DNA of 64,000 bases from Bacteroidales bacterium (lineage in GTDB: Bacteria; Bacteroidota; Bacteroidia; Bacteroidales; UBA932). The notes beneath the pieces were generated by a model. It did not search any database and had not been told where the DNA came from. It was given only the letters and a program-made list of their open reading frames with translations. The position numbers were made by a program, and so were the translations under genes. The stretch is from positions 207,450 to 271,449 of the forward strand of contig JAKSJN010000002.1 in the NCBI GenBank assembly GCA_024402135.1. Direction: 5' to 3'. Positions 18,681 through 26,880 of this stretch are shown piece after piece; positions within the stretch are counted from its first letter, which is position 1; each line of letters opens with the position of its first letter.

Positions 18681-20852
18681 TTACTTGTCGTAAACAGTTG
18701 TGATGACGATCTTGCCGGCCTTCTCACCTGGAACGACCTTAAGCTCCATGTGACCGGTAACCTTGGTGCCGACACCGAGCTCGGTACAGAATGCCTCAAC
18801 GGTAGGACCACCATTGCCGATGAGTTCCTTCTCGGTAAGAGTGCCCTCCCAGAGGACAGGACCATAGGTATGGCTGAAGGTGTAGTCACCTGGCTCGATA
18901 TTGTCGAATACGTACTCGTTGACGCCCTCGACAACCATCTGTCTCCAGTCAGCTGCTGAATAGCCTCCGCGGCCACGACCACGTGCGAGCTGGATTTCAG
19001 CACCACGGCCCATGGTTGCAGCATAGTTCTCCTTGTGGCTCTCGGTACCATTGTCGATTGCCTCTACCTCGAAGTAATACTCAGGAGCGGTATTGAGGCT
19101 GTACATGGTGAAGTGGGTCTCGTAGCCGTAAACGATGTAGCTGTTGTAGAGCTTGTCCGGAGCGATACCGTAACGGATGATGTATGCATCAGCGCCCTCT
19201 ACAGGCTCCCAGATGAGGGATGCGATACGACGGTCCTCCTTGTTGCGGACAGCCTTGAGATCGGTAACCTTAGTGTACTTTGCAACGTCCTGGTTACCGA
19301 AGATGCGGAGATCCTTGATAGCGAACTTGCCGTCAGGGGTGAAGCAGTTGGTAACCTTTACGTATCTAGCCTGTACACCGTCCTTGAGCTCGAAGTATCT
19401 GTGACGGAAGTCCTGGCCGTTCTTGCTGAAGTCAACGATCTTGGTCCAGGTCTTGTTGTCCTGTGAAACCTCGATGATGTATGACTGATACTGATCAGGA
19501 TAGGTAGCTGGAGCCATGTTTCTCATGCCGCCCATGCCGGCAGGCATAGCAACAGGAGTAGGGTCAACCTTGTCGATGTTTACCTGGATAGCGTTCACGG
19601 TGCAGTTCTGGCCGAGGTCAACGGTATAGAACTCACCTGGATCGCCAGTCGCTGCAGCCCAGCAGGTCATGAAGTTCTCGTCAACACCGAGAGCACCTCT
19701 GTGATTGAGGTCCTTCTGTGAAGAAACGATGACGTTCTTGCCCTTTGAGAGGAGAGCCCAGCCAGTGTAGTTGTTATAGACTGCATCCTTCTTGACGCCT
19801 GGGTAGTACTGTGGATAGTCACCAAGCTCATAGTTAGAGTGCATGATTCCGTCCTCATCAACTGCAGTTGGATAGATTGCGAGCTCGCTGCTTCCGCGAC
19901 CTGGGCCGTATGAGCTAGGAATCATACAGATAGTCCAGAGCTGGCCGTTCTTGTCATGGAAGGTGCTGCCGTGACCTGCGCCGACCTGGTAACCGGTAAC
20001 CTTGAAGGTGAGAGGGTTGCTCTCAGAGTAGGTGTAAGGTCCCATCGGATGGTCTGCAACATACACGCCGTGTGAGTATGAAAGGAACTCGAGACCGATG
20101 GCTGCATACTGGAGATAGTACTTGCCATTGTGCTTTACGACGTATGGACCCTCGATCCAAGGAAGCTCCTCAGGGAAGTAGTCACGATAGCCGTTGAAGA
20201 TTGAGTAGATGTTGTCATGAGCCCAGCGGGTCTCGAAACCATGGTTGTTGATATCGCTGAAGAAGAGGGTGTTAGGCTCGCCGATCTCCTTGAAGGTCTT
20301 AGGATCGAGCTCAACGACCTTGAAGCACATGAGCTGTGACCAGCCGTAGAACATGTAGAGGTGACCGTCATCATAGAACATGTTGGCGTCACCATAACGG
20401 TTGCTGTCGAGGGTACCGCACTGATACCACACACCGCTCTTAGGATCATCGGTAGTATAGACATTGTAGTTGTTCATGGAGCAGCCATAGAGCTTGCCCT
20501 CGATCTCAACTACTGAAACGACTCCACCTGGATAGTTAGGAGCTGAAACATATGTCCAGTCACGGAAGTTGTCTGAATACCAGTACTCCTTGCCGTGAGA
20601 TACGAACAGATAATAAGTGTCCTCAAAAGTGATCACGACTGGCTCACCACCTCTTCTTGCGGTCTGATTGTCAACTACAAGGTCAAGAGGGTTACAGAAT
20701 GTAATAGGACCATCATCATTGCTGAGACGCACCTGGAACTCAGGATAACCCTCAGTTGGAGGAGTCGGGCACTGAGCCACCGGTCCGTTGCCGCATGAAA
20801 CAGCAGCCATTGCGGCGAGAGAAAAAGCCGCAAGAACAAATGGTTTTCTCAT
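18681..20852 (-). CDS. GH43-type glycosidase with F5/8C and Fn3-like domains, lipoprotein
   Basis: The 723-residue protein has a lipoprotein signal (MRKPFVLAAFSLAAMAAVSCGN). A five-bladed GH43-like propeller covers about 45-360. Candidate catalytic positions are an acidic residue in GGEPVVITFEDTYYLF (Glu where Asp is usual), Asp in RYGDANMFYDDG and the general acid Glu in WIEGPYVVKHNGKYYLQY. A discoidin-like F5/8C domain (about 375-530; VDENFMTCWAAATGDPGEF) and an Fn3-like domain (about 535-615; ASLIWEPVEGADAYIIRYG) follow, then a basic GRGRGG segment and an extra C-terminal domain. It likely acts on arabinosyl or xylosyl linkages at the cell surface. The Glu at the base position makes activity uncertain. 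It is last in a leftward run that starts with the PriA-like gene. Confidence 0.85.
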   Translation of the reverse strand: MRKPFVLAAFSLAAMAAVSCGNGPVAQCPTPPTEGYPEFQVRLSNDDGPITFCNPLDLVVDNQTARRGGEPVVITFEDTYYLFVSHGKEYWYSDNFRDWTYVSAPNYPGGVVSVVEIEGKLYGCSMNNYNVYTTDDPKSGVWYQCGTLDSNRYGDANMFYDDGHLYMFYGWSQLMCFKVVELDPKTFKEIGEPNTLFFSDINNHGFETRWAHDNIYSIFNGYRDYFPEELPWIEGPYVVKHNGKYYLQYAAIGLEFLSYSHGVYVADHPMGPYTYSESNPLTFKVTGYQVGAGHGSTFHDKNGQLWTICMIPSSYGPGRGSSELAIYPTAVDEDGIMHSNYELGDYPQYYPGVKKDAVYNNYTGWALLSKGKNVIVSSQKDLNHRGALGVDENFMTCWAAATGDPGEFYTVDLGQNCTVNAIQVNIDKVDPTPVAMPAGMGGMRNMAPATYPDQYQSYIIEVSQDNKTWTKIVDFSKNGQDFRHRYFELKDGVQARYVKVTNCFTPDGKFAIKDLRIFGNQDVAKYTKVTDLKAVRNKEDRRIASLIWEPVEGADAYIIRYGIAPDKLYNSYIVYGYETHFTMYSLNTAPEYYFEVEAIDNGTESHKENYAATMGRGAEIQLARGRGRGGYSAADWRQMVVEGVNEYVFDNIEPGDYTFSHTYGPVLWEGTLTEKELIGNGGPTVEAFCTELGVGTKVTGHMELKVVPGEKAGKIVITTVYDK

Positions 20853-20899
20853 AAGTTATGATTGTTAATTGGTTATTTTGACCCGAAAGTTAGAAAAAT

Positions 20900-21514
20900 T
20901 CATTCAAGAATCCTATCGATATACAGAATTCCGTCAAGATGGTCGCATTCATGCTGGAAAATGACAGCCGTGAAACCCTCAACAATCTCTTCCACAGGCA
21001 TCAATGACACAGGATCGGTATACATCAGACGAATCTTGGAGTATCTTTCCACATCACCTCTCATGCCGGGAACCGAAAGGCAGCCCTCCGATCCGACAGC
21101 CATCTCGTCGCCGACCGCTTCAATATGGACGTTCGGGTATACCTCGAAAGGCTCCCCTTCCTTGTCAAAACGCTGCACTGCAACGACACGGCGAAGTATT
21201 CCCACCTGCGGTCCGGCGATTCCTACGCCATCCTGGGACGGATCAGTGACAGTCGTGACCATTCGCGCCGCCAGGGTTGCATATGCCTCGCTCCTGAGGT
21301 CATCATCAACGAAATAAGTACTCTTTGAGCGGAGAAGCAGCGAATCTGCATGGTTGTCGATAGTCGTGACTCGCATCTGACCCTCTCCGTCATTGATAAG
21401 ATTCAGTTCCTCTATGCTCAAAGGCTTCGCTGCATCAGTGTCAGAGGAGCAGGACGCCAGCATAAGAGGCAGGGCCACGATGATCGAGGCCCTGCGGATA
21501 ATGTCTATTATCAT
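20900..21514 (-). CDS. Peptide-deformylase-like exported lipoprotein
   Basis: The 204-residue protein has all three deformylase motifs: GVGIAGPQVG (96-105), EGCLSVPG (metal ligand Cys145) and HECDH (188-192, two His ligands and the catalytic Glu). Unlike cytoplasmic Def, it starts with a lipoprotein signal (MIIDIIRRASIIVALPLMLASCSSD, Cys22), so it should sit in the envelope, where no N-formyl nascent chains are made. The start at 21514 is 1 nt after the stop of the upstream esterase, implying translational coupling. Possible roles are deformylation of secreted or imported formyl peptides, or another amidase activity. The housekeeping def gene is expected elsewhere. Confidence 0.85.
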   Translation of the reverse strand: MIIDIIRRASIIVALPLMLASCSSDTDAAKPLSIEELNLINDGEGQMRVTTIDNHADSLLLRSKSTYFVDDDLRSEAYATLAARMVTTVTDPSQDGVGIAGPQVGILRRVVAVQRFDKEGEPFEVYPNVHIEAVGDEMAVGSEGCLSVPGMRGDVERYSKIRLMYTDPVSLMPVEEIVEGFTAVIFQHECDHLDGILYIDRILE

Positions 21515-21515
21515 T

Positions 21516-22637
21516 CTACTTGAAGATCTTCTGTGCGAACTCATGGAATGACTTTCTCCATACCTGCCACTCATGGTCTCCAGGGAATGAGTTGAAGTAT
21601 ACGTCCACACCGGCCTGCTTCATGTTGTCGGTGTATTTCTTTGTGTGAGAGATACGGGGATCCTGCTCACCACAAGAGATGTAGAATACGTCAAGACCCT
21701 TGTTGAACTTGTCAGTAGCGCTGAGCATTCCAGGCACTTCCTTCTCGAGGTCAAGATTTGCGCCCTGGATACCTCCGAAGATACCTGAGCTGAAGATACC
21801 GATGTTGCGGAAGAGCTCTGGATGGACAAGACCGATGTAGAAGGTCTGGCCGCCACCCATGCTGAGACCGCACATTGCACGGTTTGCAGCACCTGGCTTT
21901 ACGCGGAACTGTCCCTCTACGAAAGGAATGATATTCTCGATGAGTTCCTTTGAATATGCCGACATGCCCTGCTGTGAATAGCCACCGGCACCTGGGACGT
22001 TGCTGTTCACGCTGACAACGATAGCCTCAGTAGCCTTGCCGGCAGCAATAAGGTTGTCCATGATGTTTGCAGTACGGCCCTGCTCTACCCAGCCGCGATG
22101 ATCTTCACCGCCGCCGTGGTGGATGTAAACGACAGGATACTTCTTCTTGCCCTTCTCATAGCTTGCAGGAGTATATACGAAGATAGGTCTCCAGCTGTTT
22201 GTGACCTTTGAAAAATAACGGAGCTCACGGACCTGGCCATGAGGAACGTCTGCAGTCTCGAAATCGTCGCAACCCTTCTCAGGGATATCGATGGCGCTGG
22301 CCATACGGCTGGTGCCATAGTAGCTCTCACTTGCAGGGTCGGCTGTGCTTACACCGTCAACGACGAGGCTATAATAGTGGAAACCTGGAACCTGCGGATC
22401 GGAAACACCCTTCCACATGCCGTTTTCGTCACGGGTAAGGTCATACTTCTTGCCACAGAGGTCGATCTGGACACGCTGTGCCTCAGGAGCACGGAGCTGG
22501 AACTCCACGCGGTTGTCCGGAAGGATGTGAGGATAGCCGTTCTGGTTGATGTTGGTCACCGGCACGGTGTAATTCTGGGCTGCTGAACCCAATGCGAGGC
22601 AAGCGAAGCCTACGCTGAGAATCAATTTGTTCATCAT
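21516..22637 (-). CDS. CE1-type esterase with N-terminal Ig/CBM48-like domain, secreted
   Basis: The 373-residue protein has a signal peptide (MMNKLILSVGFACLALGSAAQ), an N-terminal Ig-like domain of the kind found in carbohydrate esterases (FQLRAPEAQRVQIDLCGKKYDLTRDENGMWKG), and an alpha/beta hydrolase domain of the esterase D/feruloyl esterase type. The nucleophile Ser lies in GLSMGGGQ, the acid in CGEQDPRI and the His in PGDHEWQVW. It would remove acyl groups (acetyl or feruloyl) from plant polysaccharides. Start at 22637 or one codon later. It lies 23 nt after the PriA-like gene and 1 nt before the deformylase-like gene. Confidence 0.88.
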   Translation of the reverse strand: MMNKLILSVGFACLALGSAAQNYTVPVTNINQNGYPHILPDNRVEFQLRAPEAQRVQIDLCGKKYDLTRDENGMWKGVSDPQVPGFHYYSLVVDGVSTADPASESYYGTSRMASAIDIPEKGCDDFETADVPHGQVRELRYFSKVTNSWRPIFVYTPASYEKGKKKYPVVYIHHGGGEDHRGWVEQGRTANIMDNLIAAGKATEAIVVSVNSNVPGAGGYSQQGMSAYSKELIENIIPFVEGQFRVKPGAANRAMCGLSMGGGQTFYIGLVHPELFRNIGIFSSGIFGGIQGANLDLEKEVPGMLSATDKFNKGLDVFYISCGEQDPRISHTKKYTDNMKQAGVDVYFNSFPGDHEWQVWRKSFHEFAQKIFK

Positions 22638-22660
22638 GTTATTTATTGGTTATCAATTAT

Positions 22661-24640
22661 CTATAGCGGATCCACGTCAAGATGGATATCACAGTTGCGT
22701 TCCTTGGCAAACTCCATTGCGAGTTTCCTCAGGTTATTCTTCCTTGACGCCAGCCCACGGTCCTTAGGCAGCACGATGCGCAGTCTGCGTACCTGGATCA
22801 TGTTGGCTTTCTCATATTCAGGGGGCATGGGTCCTTCAAGATCCAGCCCAGGCAATGCCGAAGCAATACGTTCTCCCAGCTGATATCCCAGCGATTCCAA
22901 CGCCTCCGCATTGCGTCCACGAAAGATTATGTCAACGAGCCTTGAATACGGAGGATAGCTGAACTCCCTGCGTTCATCCAGCAGTTTCGTACAGAAGTCT
23001 TCGCCATTGAGAAGTGCCTGGTAGACAGGATGGTCTGCCTGCACGCTCTGTATTATGAACGCCGGAGTCCACTCTTCTGAAGTCACCAGACGCGAACGGA
23101 ACAGTTCCAATGTCTGGAGTGCATATTCATCCGCCCTGAAATTCTGTCTGGCAACCATCTTGTCCGGCTGCATTATGCACAGCAGTGCGACACGGCTGAA
23201 ATCAGCCAGCCTTGCGCTGCCCATGGTGCCTACCGTGATATCGGCATCGACGCTGTCGGGGCCTCCGACCGTGTTTTCAGGAAAAACAAGTTTGACATCG
23301 TTCTCCACGAAATCCACCCTGCCCCATGCGCGGAGCAGCATCACGCGTCCGCCCATATCTATTGTACGGGACATCTCTGCAATGAGTTTCCTTGAGAGAC
23401 ATCCCACCATGCCATTCTTCTTCGCTTCAGCACGGGTATCGATCAGCTGGACCTCAGGCATGCAACGGCTGTCAGCCATATCGGACTTGATTCTCACATA
23501 CCGGCCTCCCATGCAGTTGAATACAGATTCCAGAGACGGAGATGAGGAAGCGAGCAGCAGACGTGAACCATGAATGGCGGCAAGCATGGATGCCATATCC
23601 CGGGCGTTATATCTCGGTGTCGAATCCTGTTTGTATGATGAATCATGTTCGTCATCGACTATGATCAGTCCAAGATTGCTGAATGGCAGGAAAATGGAGG
23701 ACCTGGTCCCCAGAATGACCATGGGATCGCCCTTACGGAGTCTCTCGGACATATCCCGACGGACTGTTTCAGATTTAGAAGAGTTGAACGCGATCATCCG
23801 GTCTCTGAACTCGGACATGAGTTCATCTTCCAGTCTCTGGGACAATGCTATCTCGGGGACAAGGACCATCGCCTGGCGGCCTTCATCGATCTCGCGCCGG
23901 AGCAGTTCCATATAAAGCATCGGACGCATACGCTCCTGAGCTTCAAGGAGGACAGTCTTTCCGGAGCTGAATACAGTATCAATCTTCTCGACGAGGGCAC
24001 TTGTGCCATCCTCCCAGCGCAGATTCAGACGGACATCTTCAGCGCAAAGAGGGTCAGTCGTCCTCTTCAATGAATCTATCCTTGTGTTCAGGACGCGGAT
24101 CTCGTCCATGGTCTTCTTCCACGCGGCATTCAGTTCGGCTGTCACCTTCTCATTGTGACGCTTCTGCAGCTCCTTTTCTTTCTTTGCGAGCCTTTCCTGC
24201 AGTTTGTCCAAACGCTGTTGAAGACGTTCGACAGCCTTGCGTACTGCCTCCTCATGGCGCTGACGGCTTCTTACACCGGCCTCTTCCTTGTCGGTACGCC
24301 CGCCGGGATACGCCTGGTGATAGACCTCCCCGATCGAACACATATAATAGTCAGCCATGAAACGCCACAGCTTTATCTCGGAAAGGCTGACAGGAGGAAG
24401 TCCGGTATCAAGACGCGCGACAGGAAGTATCTTTGCTTCAGGGATAGCCGGGACATCACAGACATTGCTGACAACCCCGACATAAGTCCTTGGACCGAAA
24501 CGGACTGAAATACGGTCTCCGACCTCTACATCGCGGCAAGGAATCATATCTGCATCATTCGAACCGACCATGGTATAATACCACGGTTCCCAGTCCAACC
24601 TGAGCGGCAGGATCACTTGCAGAAAGCGTTTCTCGGCCAT
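22661..24640 (-). CDS. priA: PriA-like primosomal protein lacking Walker A and zinc motifs
   Basis: The 659-residue protein has the PriA order: N-terminal DNA-binding domain (about 1-100; FLQVILPLRLDWEPWYY), a coiled-coil-prone linker (128-195), a helicase-like core and a C-terminal domain. Several core motifs persist (LVPEIALSQRL, GTRSSIFLPFSNLGLIIVDDEHDSSYKQ, SSSPSLES). The Walker A segment, normally GVTGSGKTEVY, is EAQERMRPMLYM here, with no GKT. The zinc-binding segment, which normally holds eight Cys, is replaced by a short stretch without Cys (about 425-460). It therefore probably cannot hydrolyse ATP as PriA does, but may still bind forks. Actinobacterial PriA proteins show comparable loss. 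The start at 24640 fits the family N-terminus. Confidence 0.85.
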   Translation of the reverse strand: MAEKRFLQVILPLRLDWEPWYYTMVGSNDADMIPCRDVEVGDRISVRFGPRTYVGVVSNVCDVPAIPEAKILPVARLDTGLPPVSLSEIKLWRFMADYYMCSIGEVYHQAYPGGRTDKEEAGVRSRQRHEEAVRKAVERLQQRLDKLQERLAKKEKELQKRHNEKVTAELNAAWKKTMDEIRVLNTRIDSLKRTTDPLCAEDVRLNLRWEDGTSALVEKIDTVFSSGKTVLLEAQERMRPMLYMELLRREIDEGRQAMVLVPEIALSQRLEDELMSEFRDRMIAFNSSKSETVRRDMSERLRKGDPMVILGTRSSIFLPFSNLGLIIVDDEHDSSYKQDSTPRYNARDMASMLAAIHGSRLLLASSSPSLESVFNCMGGRYVRIKSDMADSRCMPEVQLIDTRAEAKKNGMVGCLSRKLIAEMSRTIDMGGRVMLLRAWGRVDFVENDVKLVFPENTVGGPDSVDADITVGTMGSARLADFSRVALLCIMQPDKMVARQNFRADEYALQTLELFRSRLVTSEEWTPAFIIQSVQADHPVYQALLNGEDFCTKLLDERREFSYPPYSRLVDIIFRGRNAEALESLGYQLGERIASALPGLDLEGPMPPEYEKANMIQVRRLRIVLPKDRGLASRKNNLRKLAMEFAKERNCDIHLDVDPL

Positions 24641-24676
24641 TATTTCAGCGTTTTTTACAAAAATAAACAAAATAAA

Positions 24677-24707
24677 TTTGGAAGAAATAAAATAATACCT
24701 ATCTTTG
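24677..24707 (+). promoter_or_regulatory. Promoter of tRNA-Phe
   Basis: TTTG (24677-24680), N19 and TATCTTTG (24700-24707) make an ideal Bacteroidota housekeeping promoter. The mature tRNA begins 18 nt after the -7 box. Confidence 0.85.
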
Positions 24708-24724
24708 CAATCCCGAACAACAAC

Positions 24725-24797
24725 GGTGCTGTAGCTCAGATGGTAGAGCAATGGACTGAAAATCCATGTGTCGGCAGTTCGATTCTTCCCAGCACCA
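24725..24797 (+). tRNA. tRNA-Phe (GAA)
   Basis: The cloverleaf can be drawn fully. The acceptor GGTGCTG (24725-24731) pairs with CAGCACC (24790-24796), with discriminator A at 24797. The anticodon stem ATGGA/TCCAT has loop CTGAAAA, so the anticodon is GAA. The T-arm contains GTTCGATTC. CCA is not encoded. It is divergent from the PriA-like gene and has its own promoter and terminator. Confidence 0.97.
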
Positions 24798-24803
24798 CTT
24801 CAA

Positions 24804-24828
24804 CCTCCGCAAAATGCGGAGGTTTTTT
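24804..24828 (+). terminator. Terminator of tRNA-Phe
   Basis: CCTCCGC-N5-GCGGAGG is followed by TTTTTT, only 6 nt after the tRNA. Confidence 0.92.
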
Positions 24829-24862
24829 CGTTTATGACCAATTCAAAAATCACTTTTAAGAG

Positions 24863-24870
24863 TATCTTTG
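24863..24870 (+). promoter_or_regulatory. -7 box of the GH97 gene
   Basis: TATCTTTG ends 4 nt before the ATG at 24875, so the transcript would have almost no leader. The -33 region is poor. Confidence 0.5.
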
Positions 24871-24874
24871 CATC

Positions 24875-26848
24875 ATGAAACGAATCTTACTGGCTTTCGC
24901 CACTGCAATATTTGCGAGCCTGAGCATCAACGCACAGGAATACACCATAAAATCCCCTGACGGACATATATCCGTCACTCTCAAGAACCTCGATGCACTC
25001 ACCTACTCCGTACAGCTTGACGGCAAGACCGTAGTAGCAGAATCCCCTATGGGCTTCGAGTTCAATGGCGAAGCGGACATGAACGGCAATTTCACAGTCA
25101 AGAATGACGCTTCTGTAAAAAGCGGTGTGGAGAAATGGACTCCGGTTGTGAAGAGCAAGCATAAGCACTGCGAAGTCCCATACAACGAGCTGATCCTTGC
25201 ACTTCAGGAGAAAAGCGGCGGATACCGCAAGATGGATCTCTCCTTCCGCGTAATGAATGACGGTGTAGCCTTCAGATATGGACTGTATGGATCATCCCTG
25301 ATGGGAAGCCGCGAGATTACAAGGGAGCTCACCGGTTTCTCGATCCCCGAGAATTCATATCTCTGGATTCCGGATTTCGCATATGAAAAAGGTGGAAAGA
25401 GCTACAAGTCATCCCAGGAAGGTGTATTCGAGAAGACACCTGTGAAGAGCATCGAGAACAGAATCCACGCCGGACTTCCGGGTCTGATCGAGATTGACAG
25501 CAACAACTGGCTCGCGATCATGGAGGCTGACCTTGACAACTATCCGGCATTCTACCTTGGCAGAAGCAAGAATGCAAGCAACGGCTACCAGATGCTCGAC
25601 ACCAAGCTTACACCGATGTGGGGCTATGAGGAAAACGGGATCAAGGCCAGATTCGACGAGGAGATCACTTCTTCATGGCGCGTGATAATGGTCGGCCATA
25701 ACCCTGGAAAATTCATAGAAAGCGAGATTCTGCGTTCCCTCAACCCTGACAGCGTCATCGAAGACCAGTCATGGATCAAGCCAGGCAAGAGTGCATGGGA
25801 CCATTGGTGGAGCGGCGAGGTCAAGATGGACCAGAACGAAATAAAGAAGTACATAGACTTCGCGTCCAGGGAAGGATGGCAGTACATGCTGATCGACTGG
25901 ACCTGGTATGGCCCATACAATACTCCCGAGGCAGACATTACCAAGCCGGCTCCCCAGCTCGACATGCCGGCGATCATCAGATATGCAAACACTCATGGAG
26001 TGGATATCTGGCTGTGGCTGCGATGCGAGGATGCCAACAACAACAACCAGTACAAGGAGGCTTTTCCTCTGTACCATAAGTGGGGCGTCAAGGGCGTCAA
26101 GATCGATTTCATGGACCGTGACGACCAGGACATGGTCAACTGGTACAGAAGAATTCTCAAGGCAGCGGCAGACAACCGCCTGATGGTAGACTTCCACGGA
26201 GCATACAAGCCGGACGGCATTGAACGTACATATCCGAACATGATGACCCGCGAAGGAGTCATGGGTGCCGAGTATTACAAGTTCTCGGACAAGATGACCC
26301 CTGAGCACAACGTGACCCTGGCGTACACAAGATTGCTTGCAGGCCAGATGGACTACACACCTGGCGGATTCCTCAACGTTACAGCTGAGAATTTCAAGCA
26401 ACAGTCACCTACCCTGGTCGCAAACACCCGCGCCGCGGAGCTCGCCAAATTCGTGGTATACGAGAGCCCGTTCACTGTAGTCTGCGACAATCCGGACAAT
26501 GTGTACGGCAAGGTCGGAGAGGACTTCATACGCGTCGTGCCCAGTGTCTGGGATGACGTTCATTTCCTCGGAGGAACCCCGGAAACATTCGTTGCAGTGG
26601 CAAAACAGCACTATGATTTCTGGTTCATAGGAGCGATAAACAACAGCGTGGAAAGAGACGCTTCCCTCGATCTTTCATTCCTTCCTGCAGGCACATACAA
26701 GCTTGAATACTGGAGGGACGGCAAGAAATCAGGCAAGACACCGACGACTTGCGAACATGGTTTCACCAGAGTGACCATCGGCAAAGACAAGAAGCTGCCG
26801 ATAAAGATGTCAAAGGCCGGCGGCTACGCTGCAATCATCTGGAAATAA
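24875..26848 (+). CDS. GH97 glycosidase, probable retaining alpha-galactosidase type
   Basis: The 657-residue secreted enzyme (signal MKRILLAFATAIFASLSINAQ) has the GH97 layout: N-terminal beta-supersandwich (about 20-280), TIM barrel (about 285-560, from WDHWWSGEVKMDQNEIKKY) and a C-terminal beta domain. The motif GVKIDFMDRDDQ holds Asp411, the nucleophile of the retaining subgroup. Inverting SusB-type enzymes lack this Asp and use two Glu bases. A conserved acid lies in REGVMGAEYYKFS. The probable role is hydrolysis of alpha-galactosides in the periplasm; other alpha-glycosides are possible. It is monocistronic, with a strong terminator overlapping the end of the convergent VKOR gene. Confidence 0.92.
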   Translation: MKRILLAFATAIFASLSINAQEYTIKSPDGHISVTLKNLDALTYSVQLDGKTVVAESPMGFEFNGEADMNGNFTVKNDASVKSGVEKWTPVVKSKHKHCEVPYNELILALQEKSGGYRKMDLSFRVMNDGVAFRYGLYGSSLMGSREITRELTGFSIPENSYLWIPDFAYEKGGKSYKSSQEGVFEKTPVKSIENRIHAGLPGLIEIDSNNWLAIMEADLDNYPAFYLGRSKNASNGYQMLDTKLTPMWGYEENGIKARFDEEITSSWRVIMVGHNPGKFIESEILRSLNPDSVIEDQSWIKPGKSAWDHWWSGEVKMDQNEIKKYIDFASREGWQYMLIDWTWYGPYNTPEADITKPAPQLDMPAIIRYANTHGVDIWLWLRCEDANNNNQYKEAFPLYHKWGVKGVKIDFMDRDDQDMVNWYRRILKAAADNRLMVDFHGAYKPDGIERTYPNMMTREGVMGAEYYKFSDKMTPEHNVTLAYTRLLAGQMDYTPGGFLNVTAENFKQQSPTLVANTRAAELAKFVVYESPFTVVCDNPDNVYGKVGEDFIRVVPSVWDDVHFLGGTPETFVAVAKQHYDFWFIGAINNSVERDASLDLSFLPAGTYKLEYWRDGKKSGKTPTTCEHGFTRVTIGKDKKLPIKMSKAGGYAAIIWK

Positions 26849-26880
26849 AGAAATCCCGGGATGTTTTCCCGGGATTTCTT
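26848..26880. terminator. Bidirectional terminator
   Basis: A perfect 14-bp stem pairs AAGAAATCCCGGGA (26848-26861) with TCCCGGGATTTCTT (26867-26880). It serves GH97 on the plus strand and the VKOR-Trx gene, whose stop overlaps it, on the minus strand. Confidence 0.88.
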
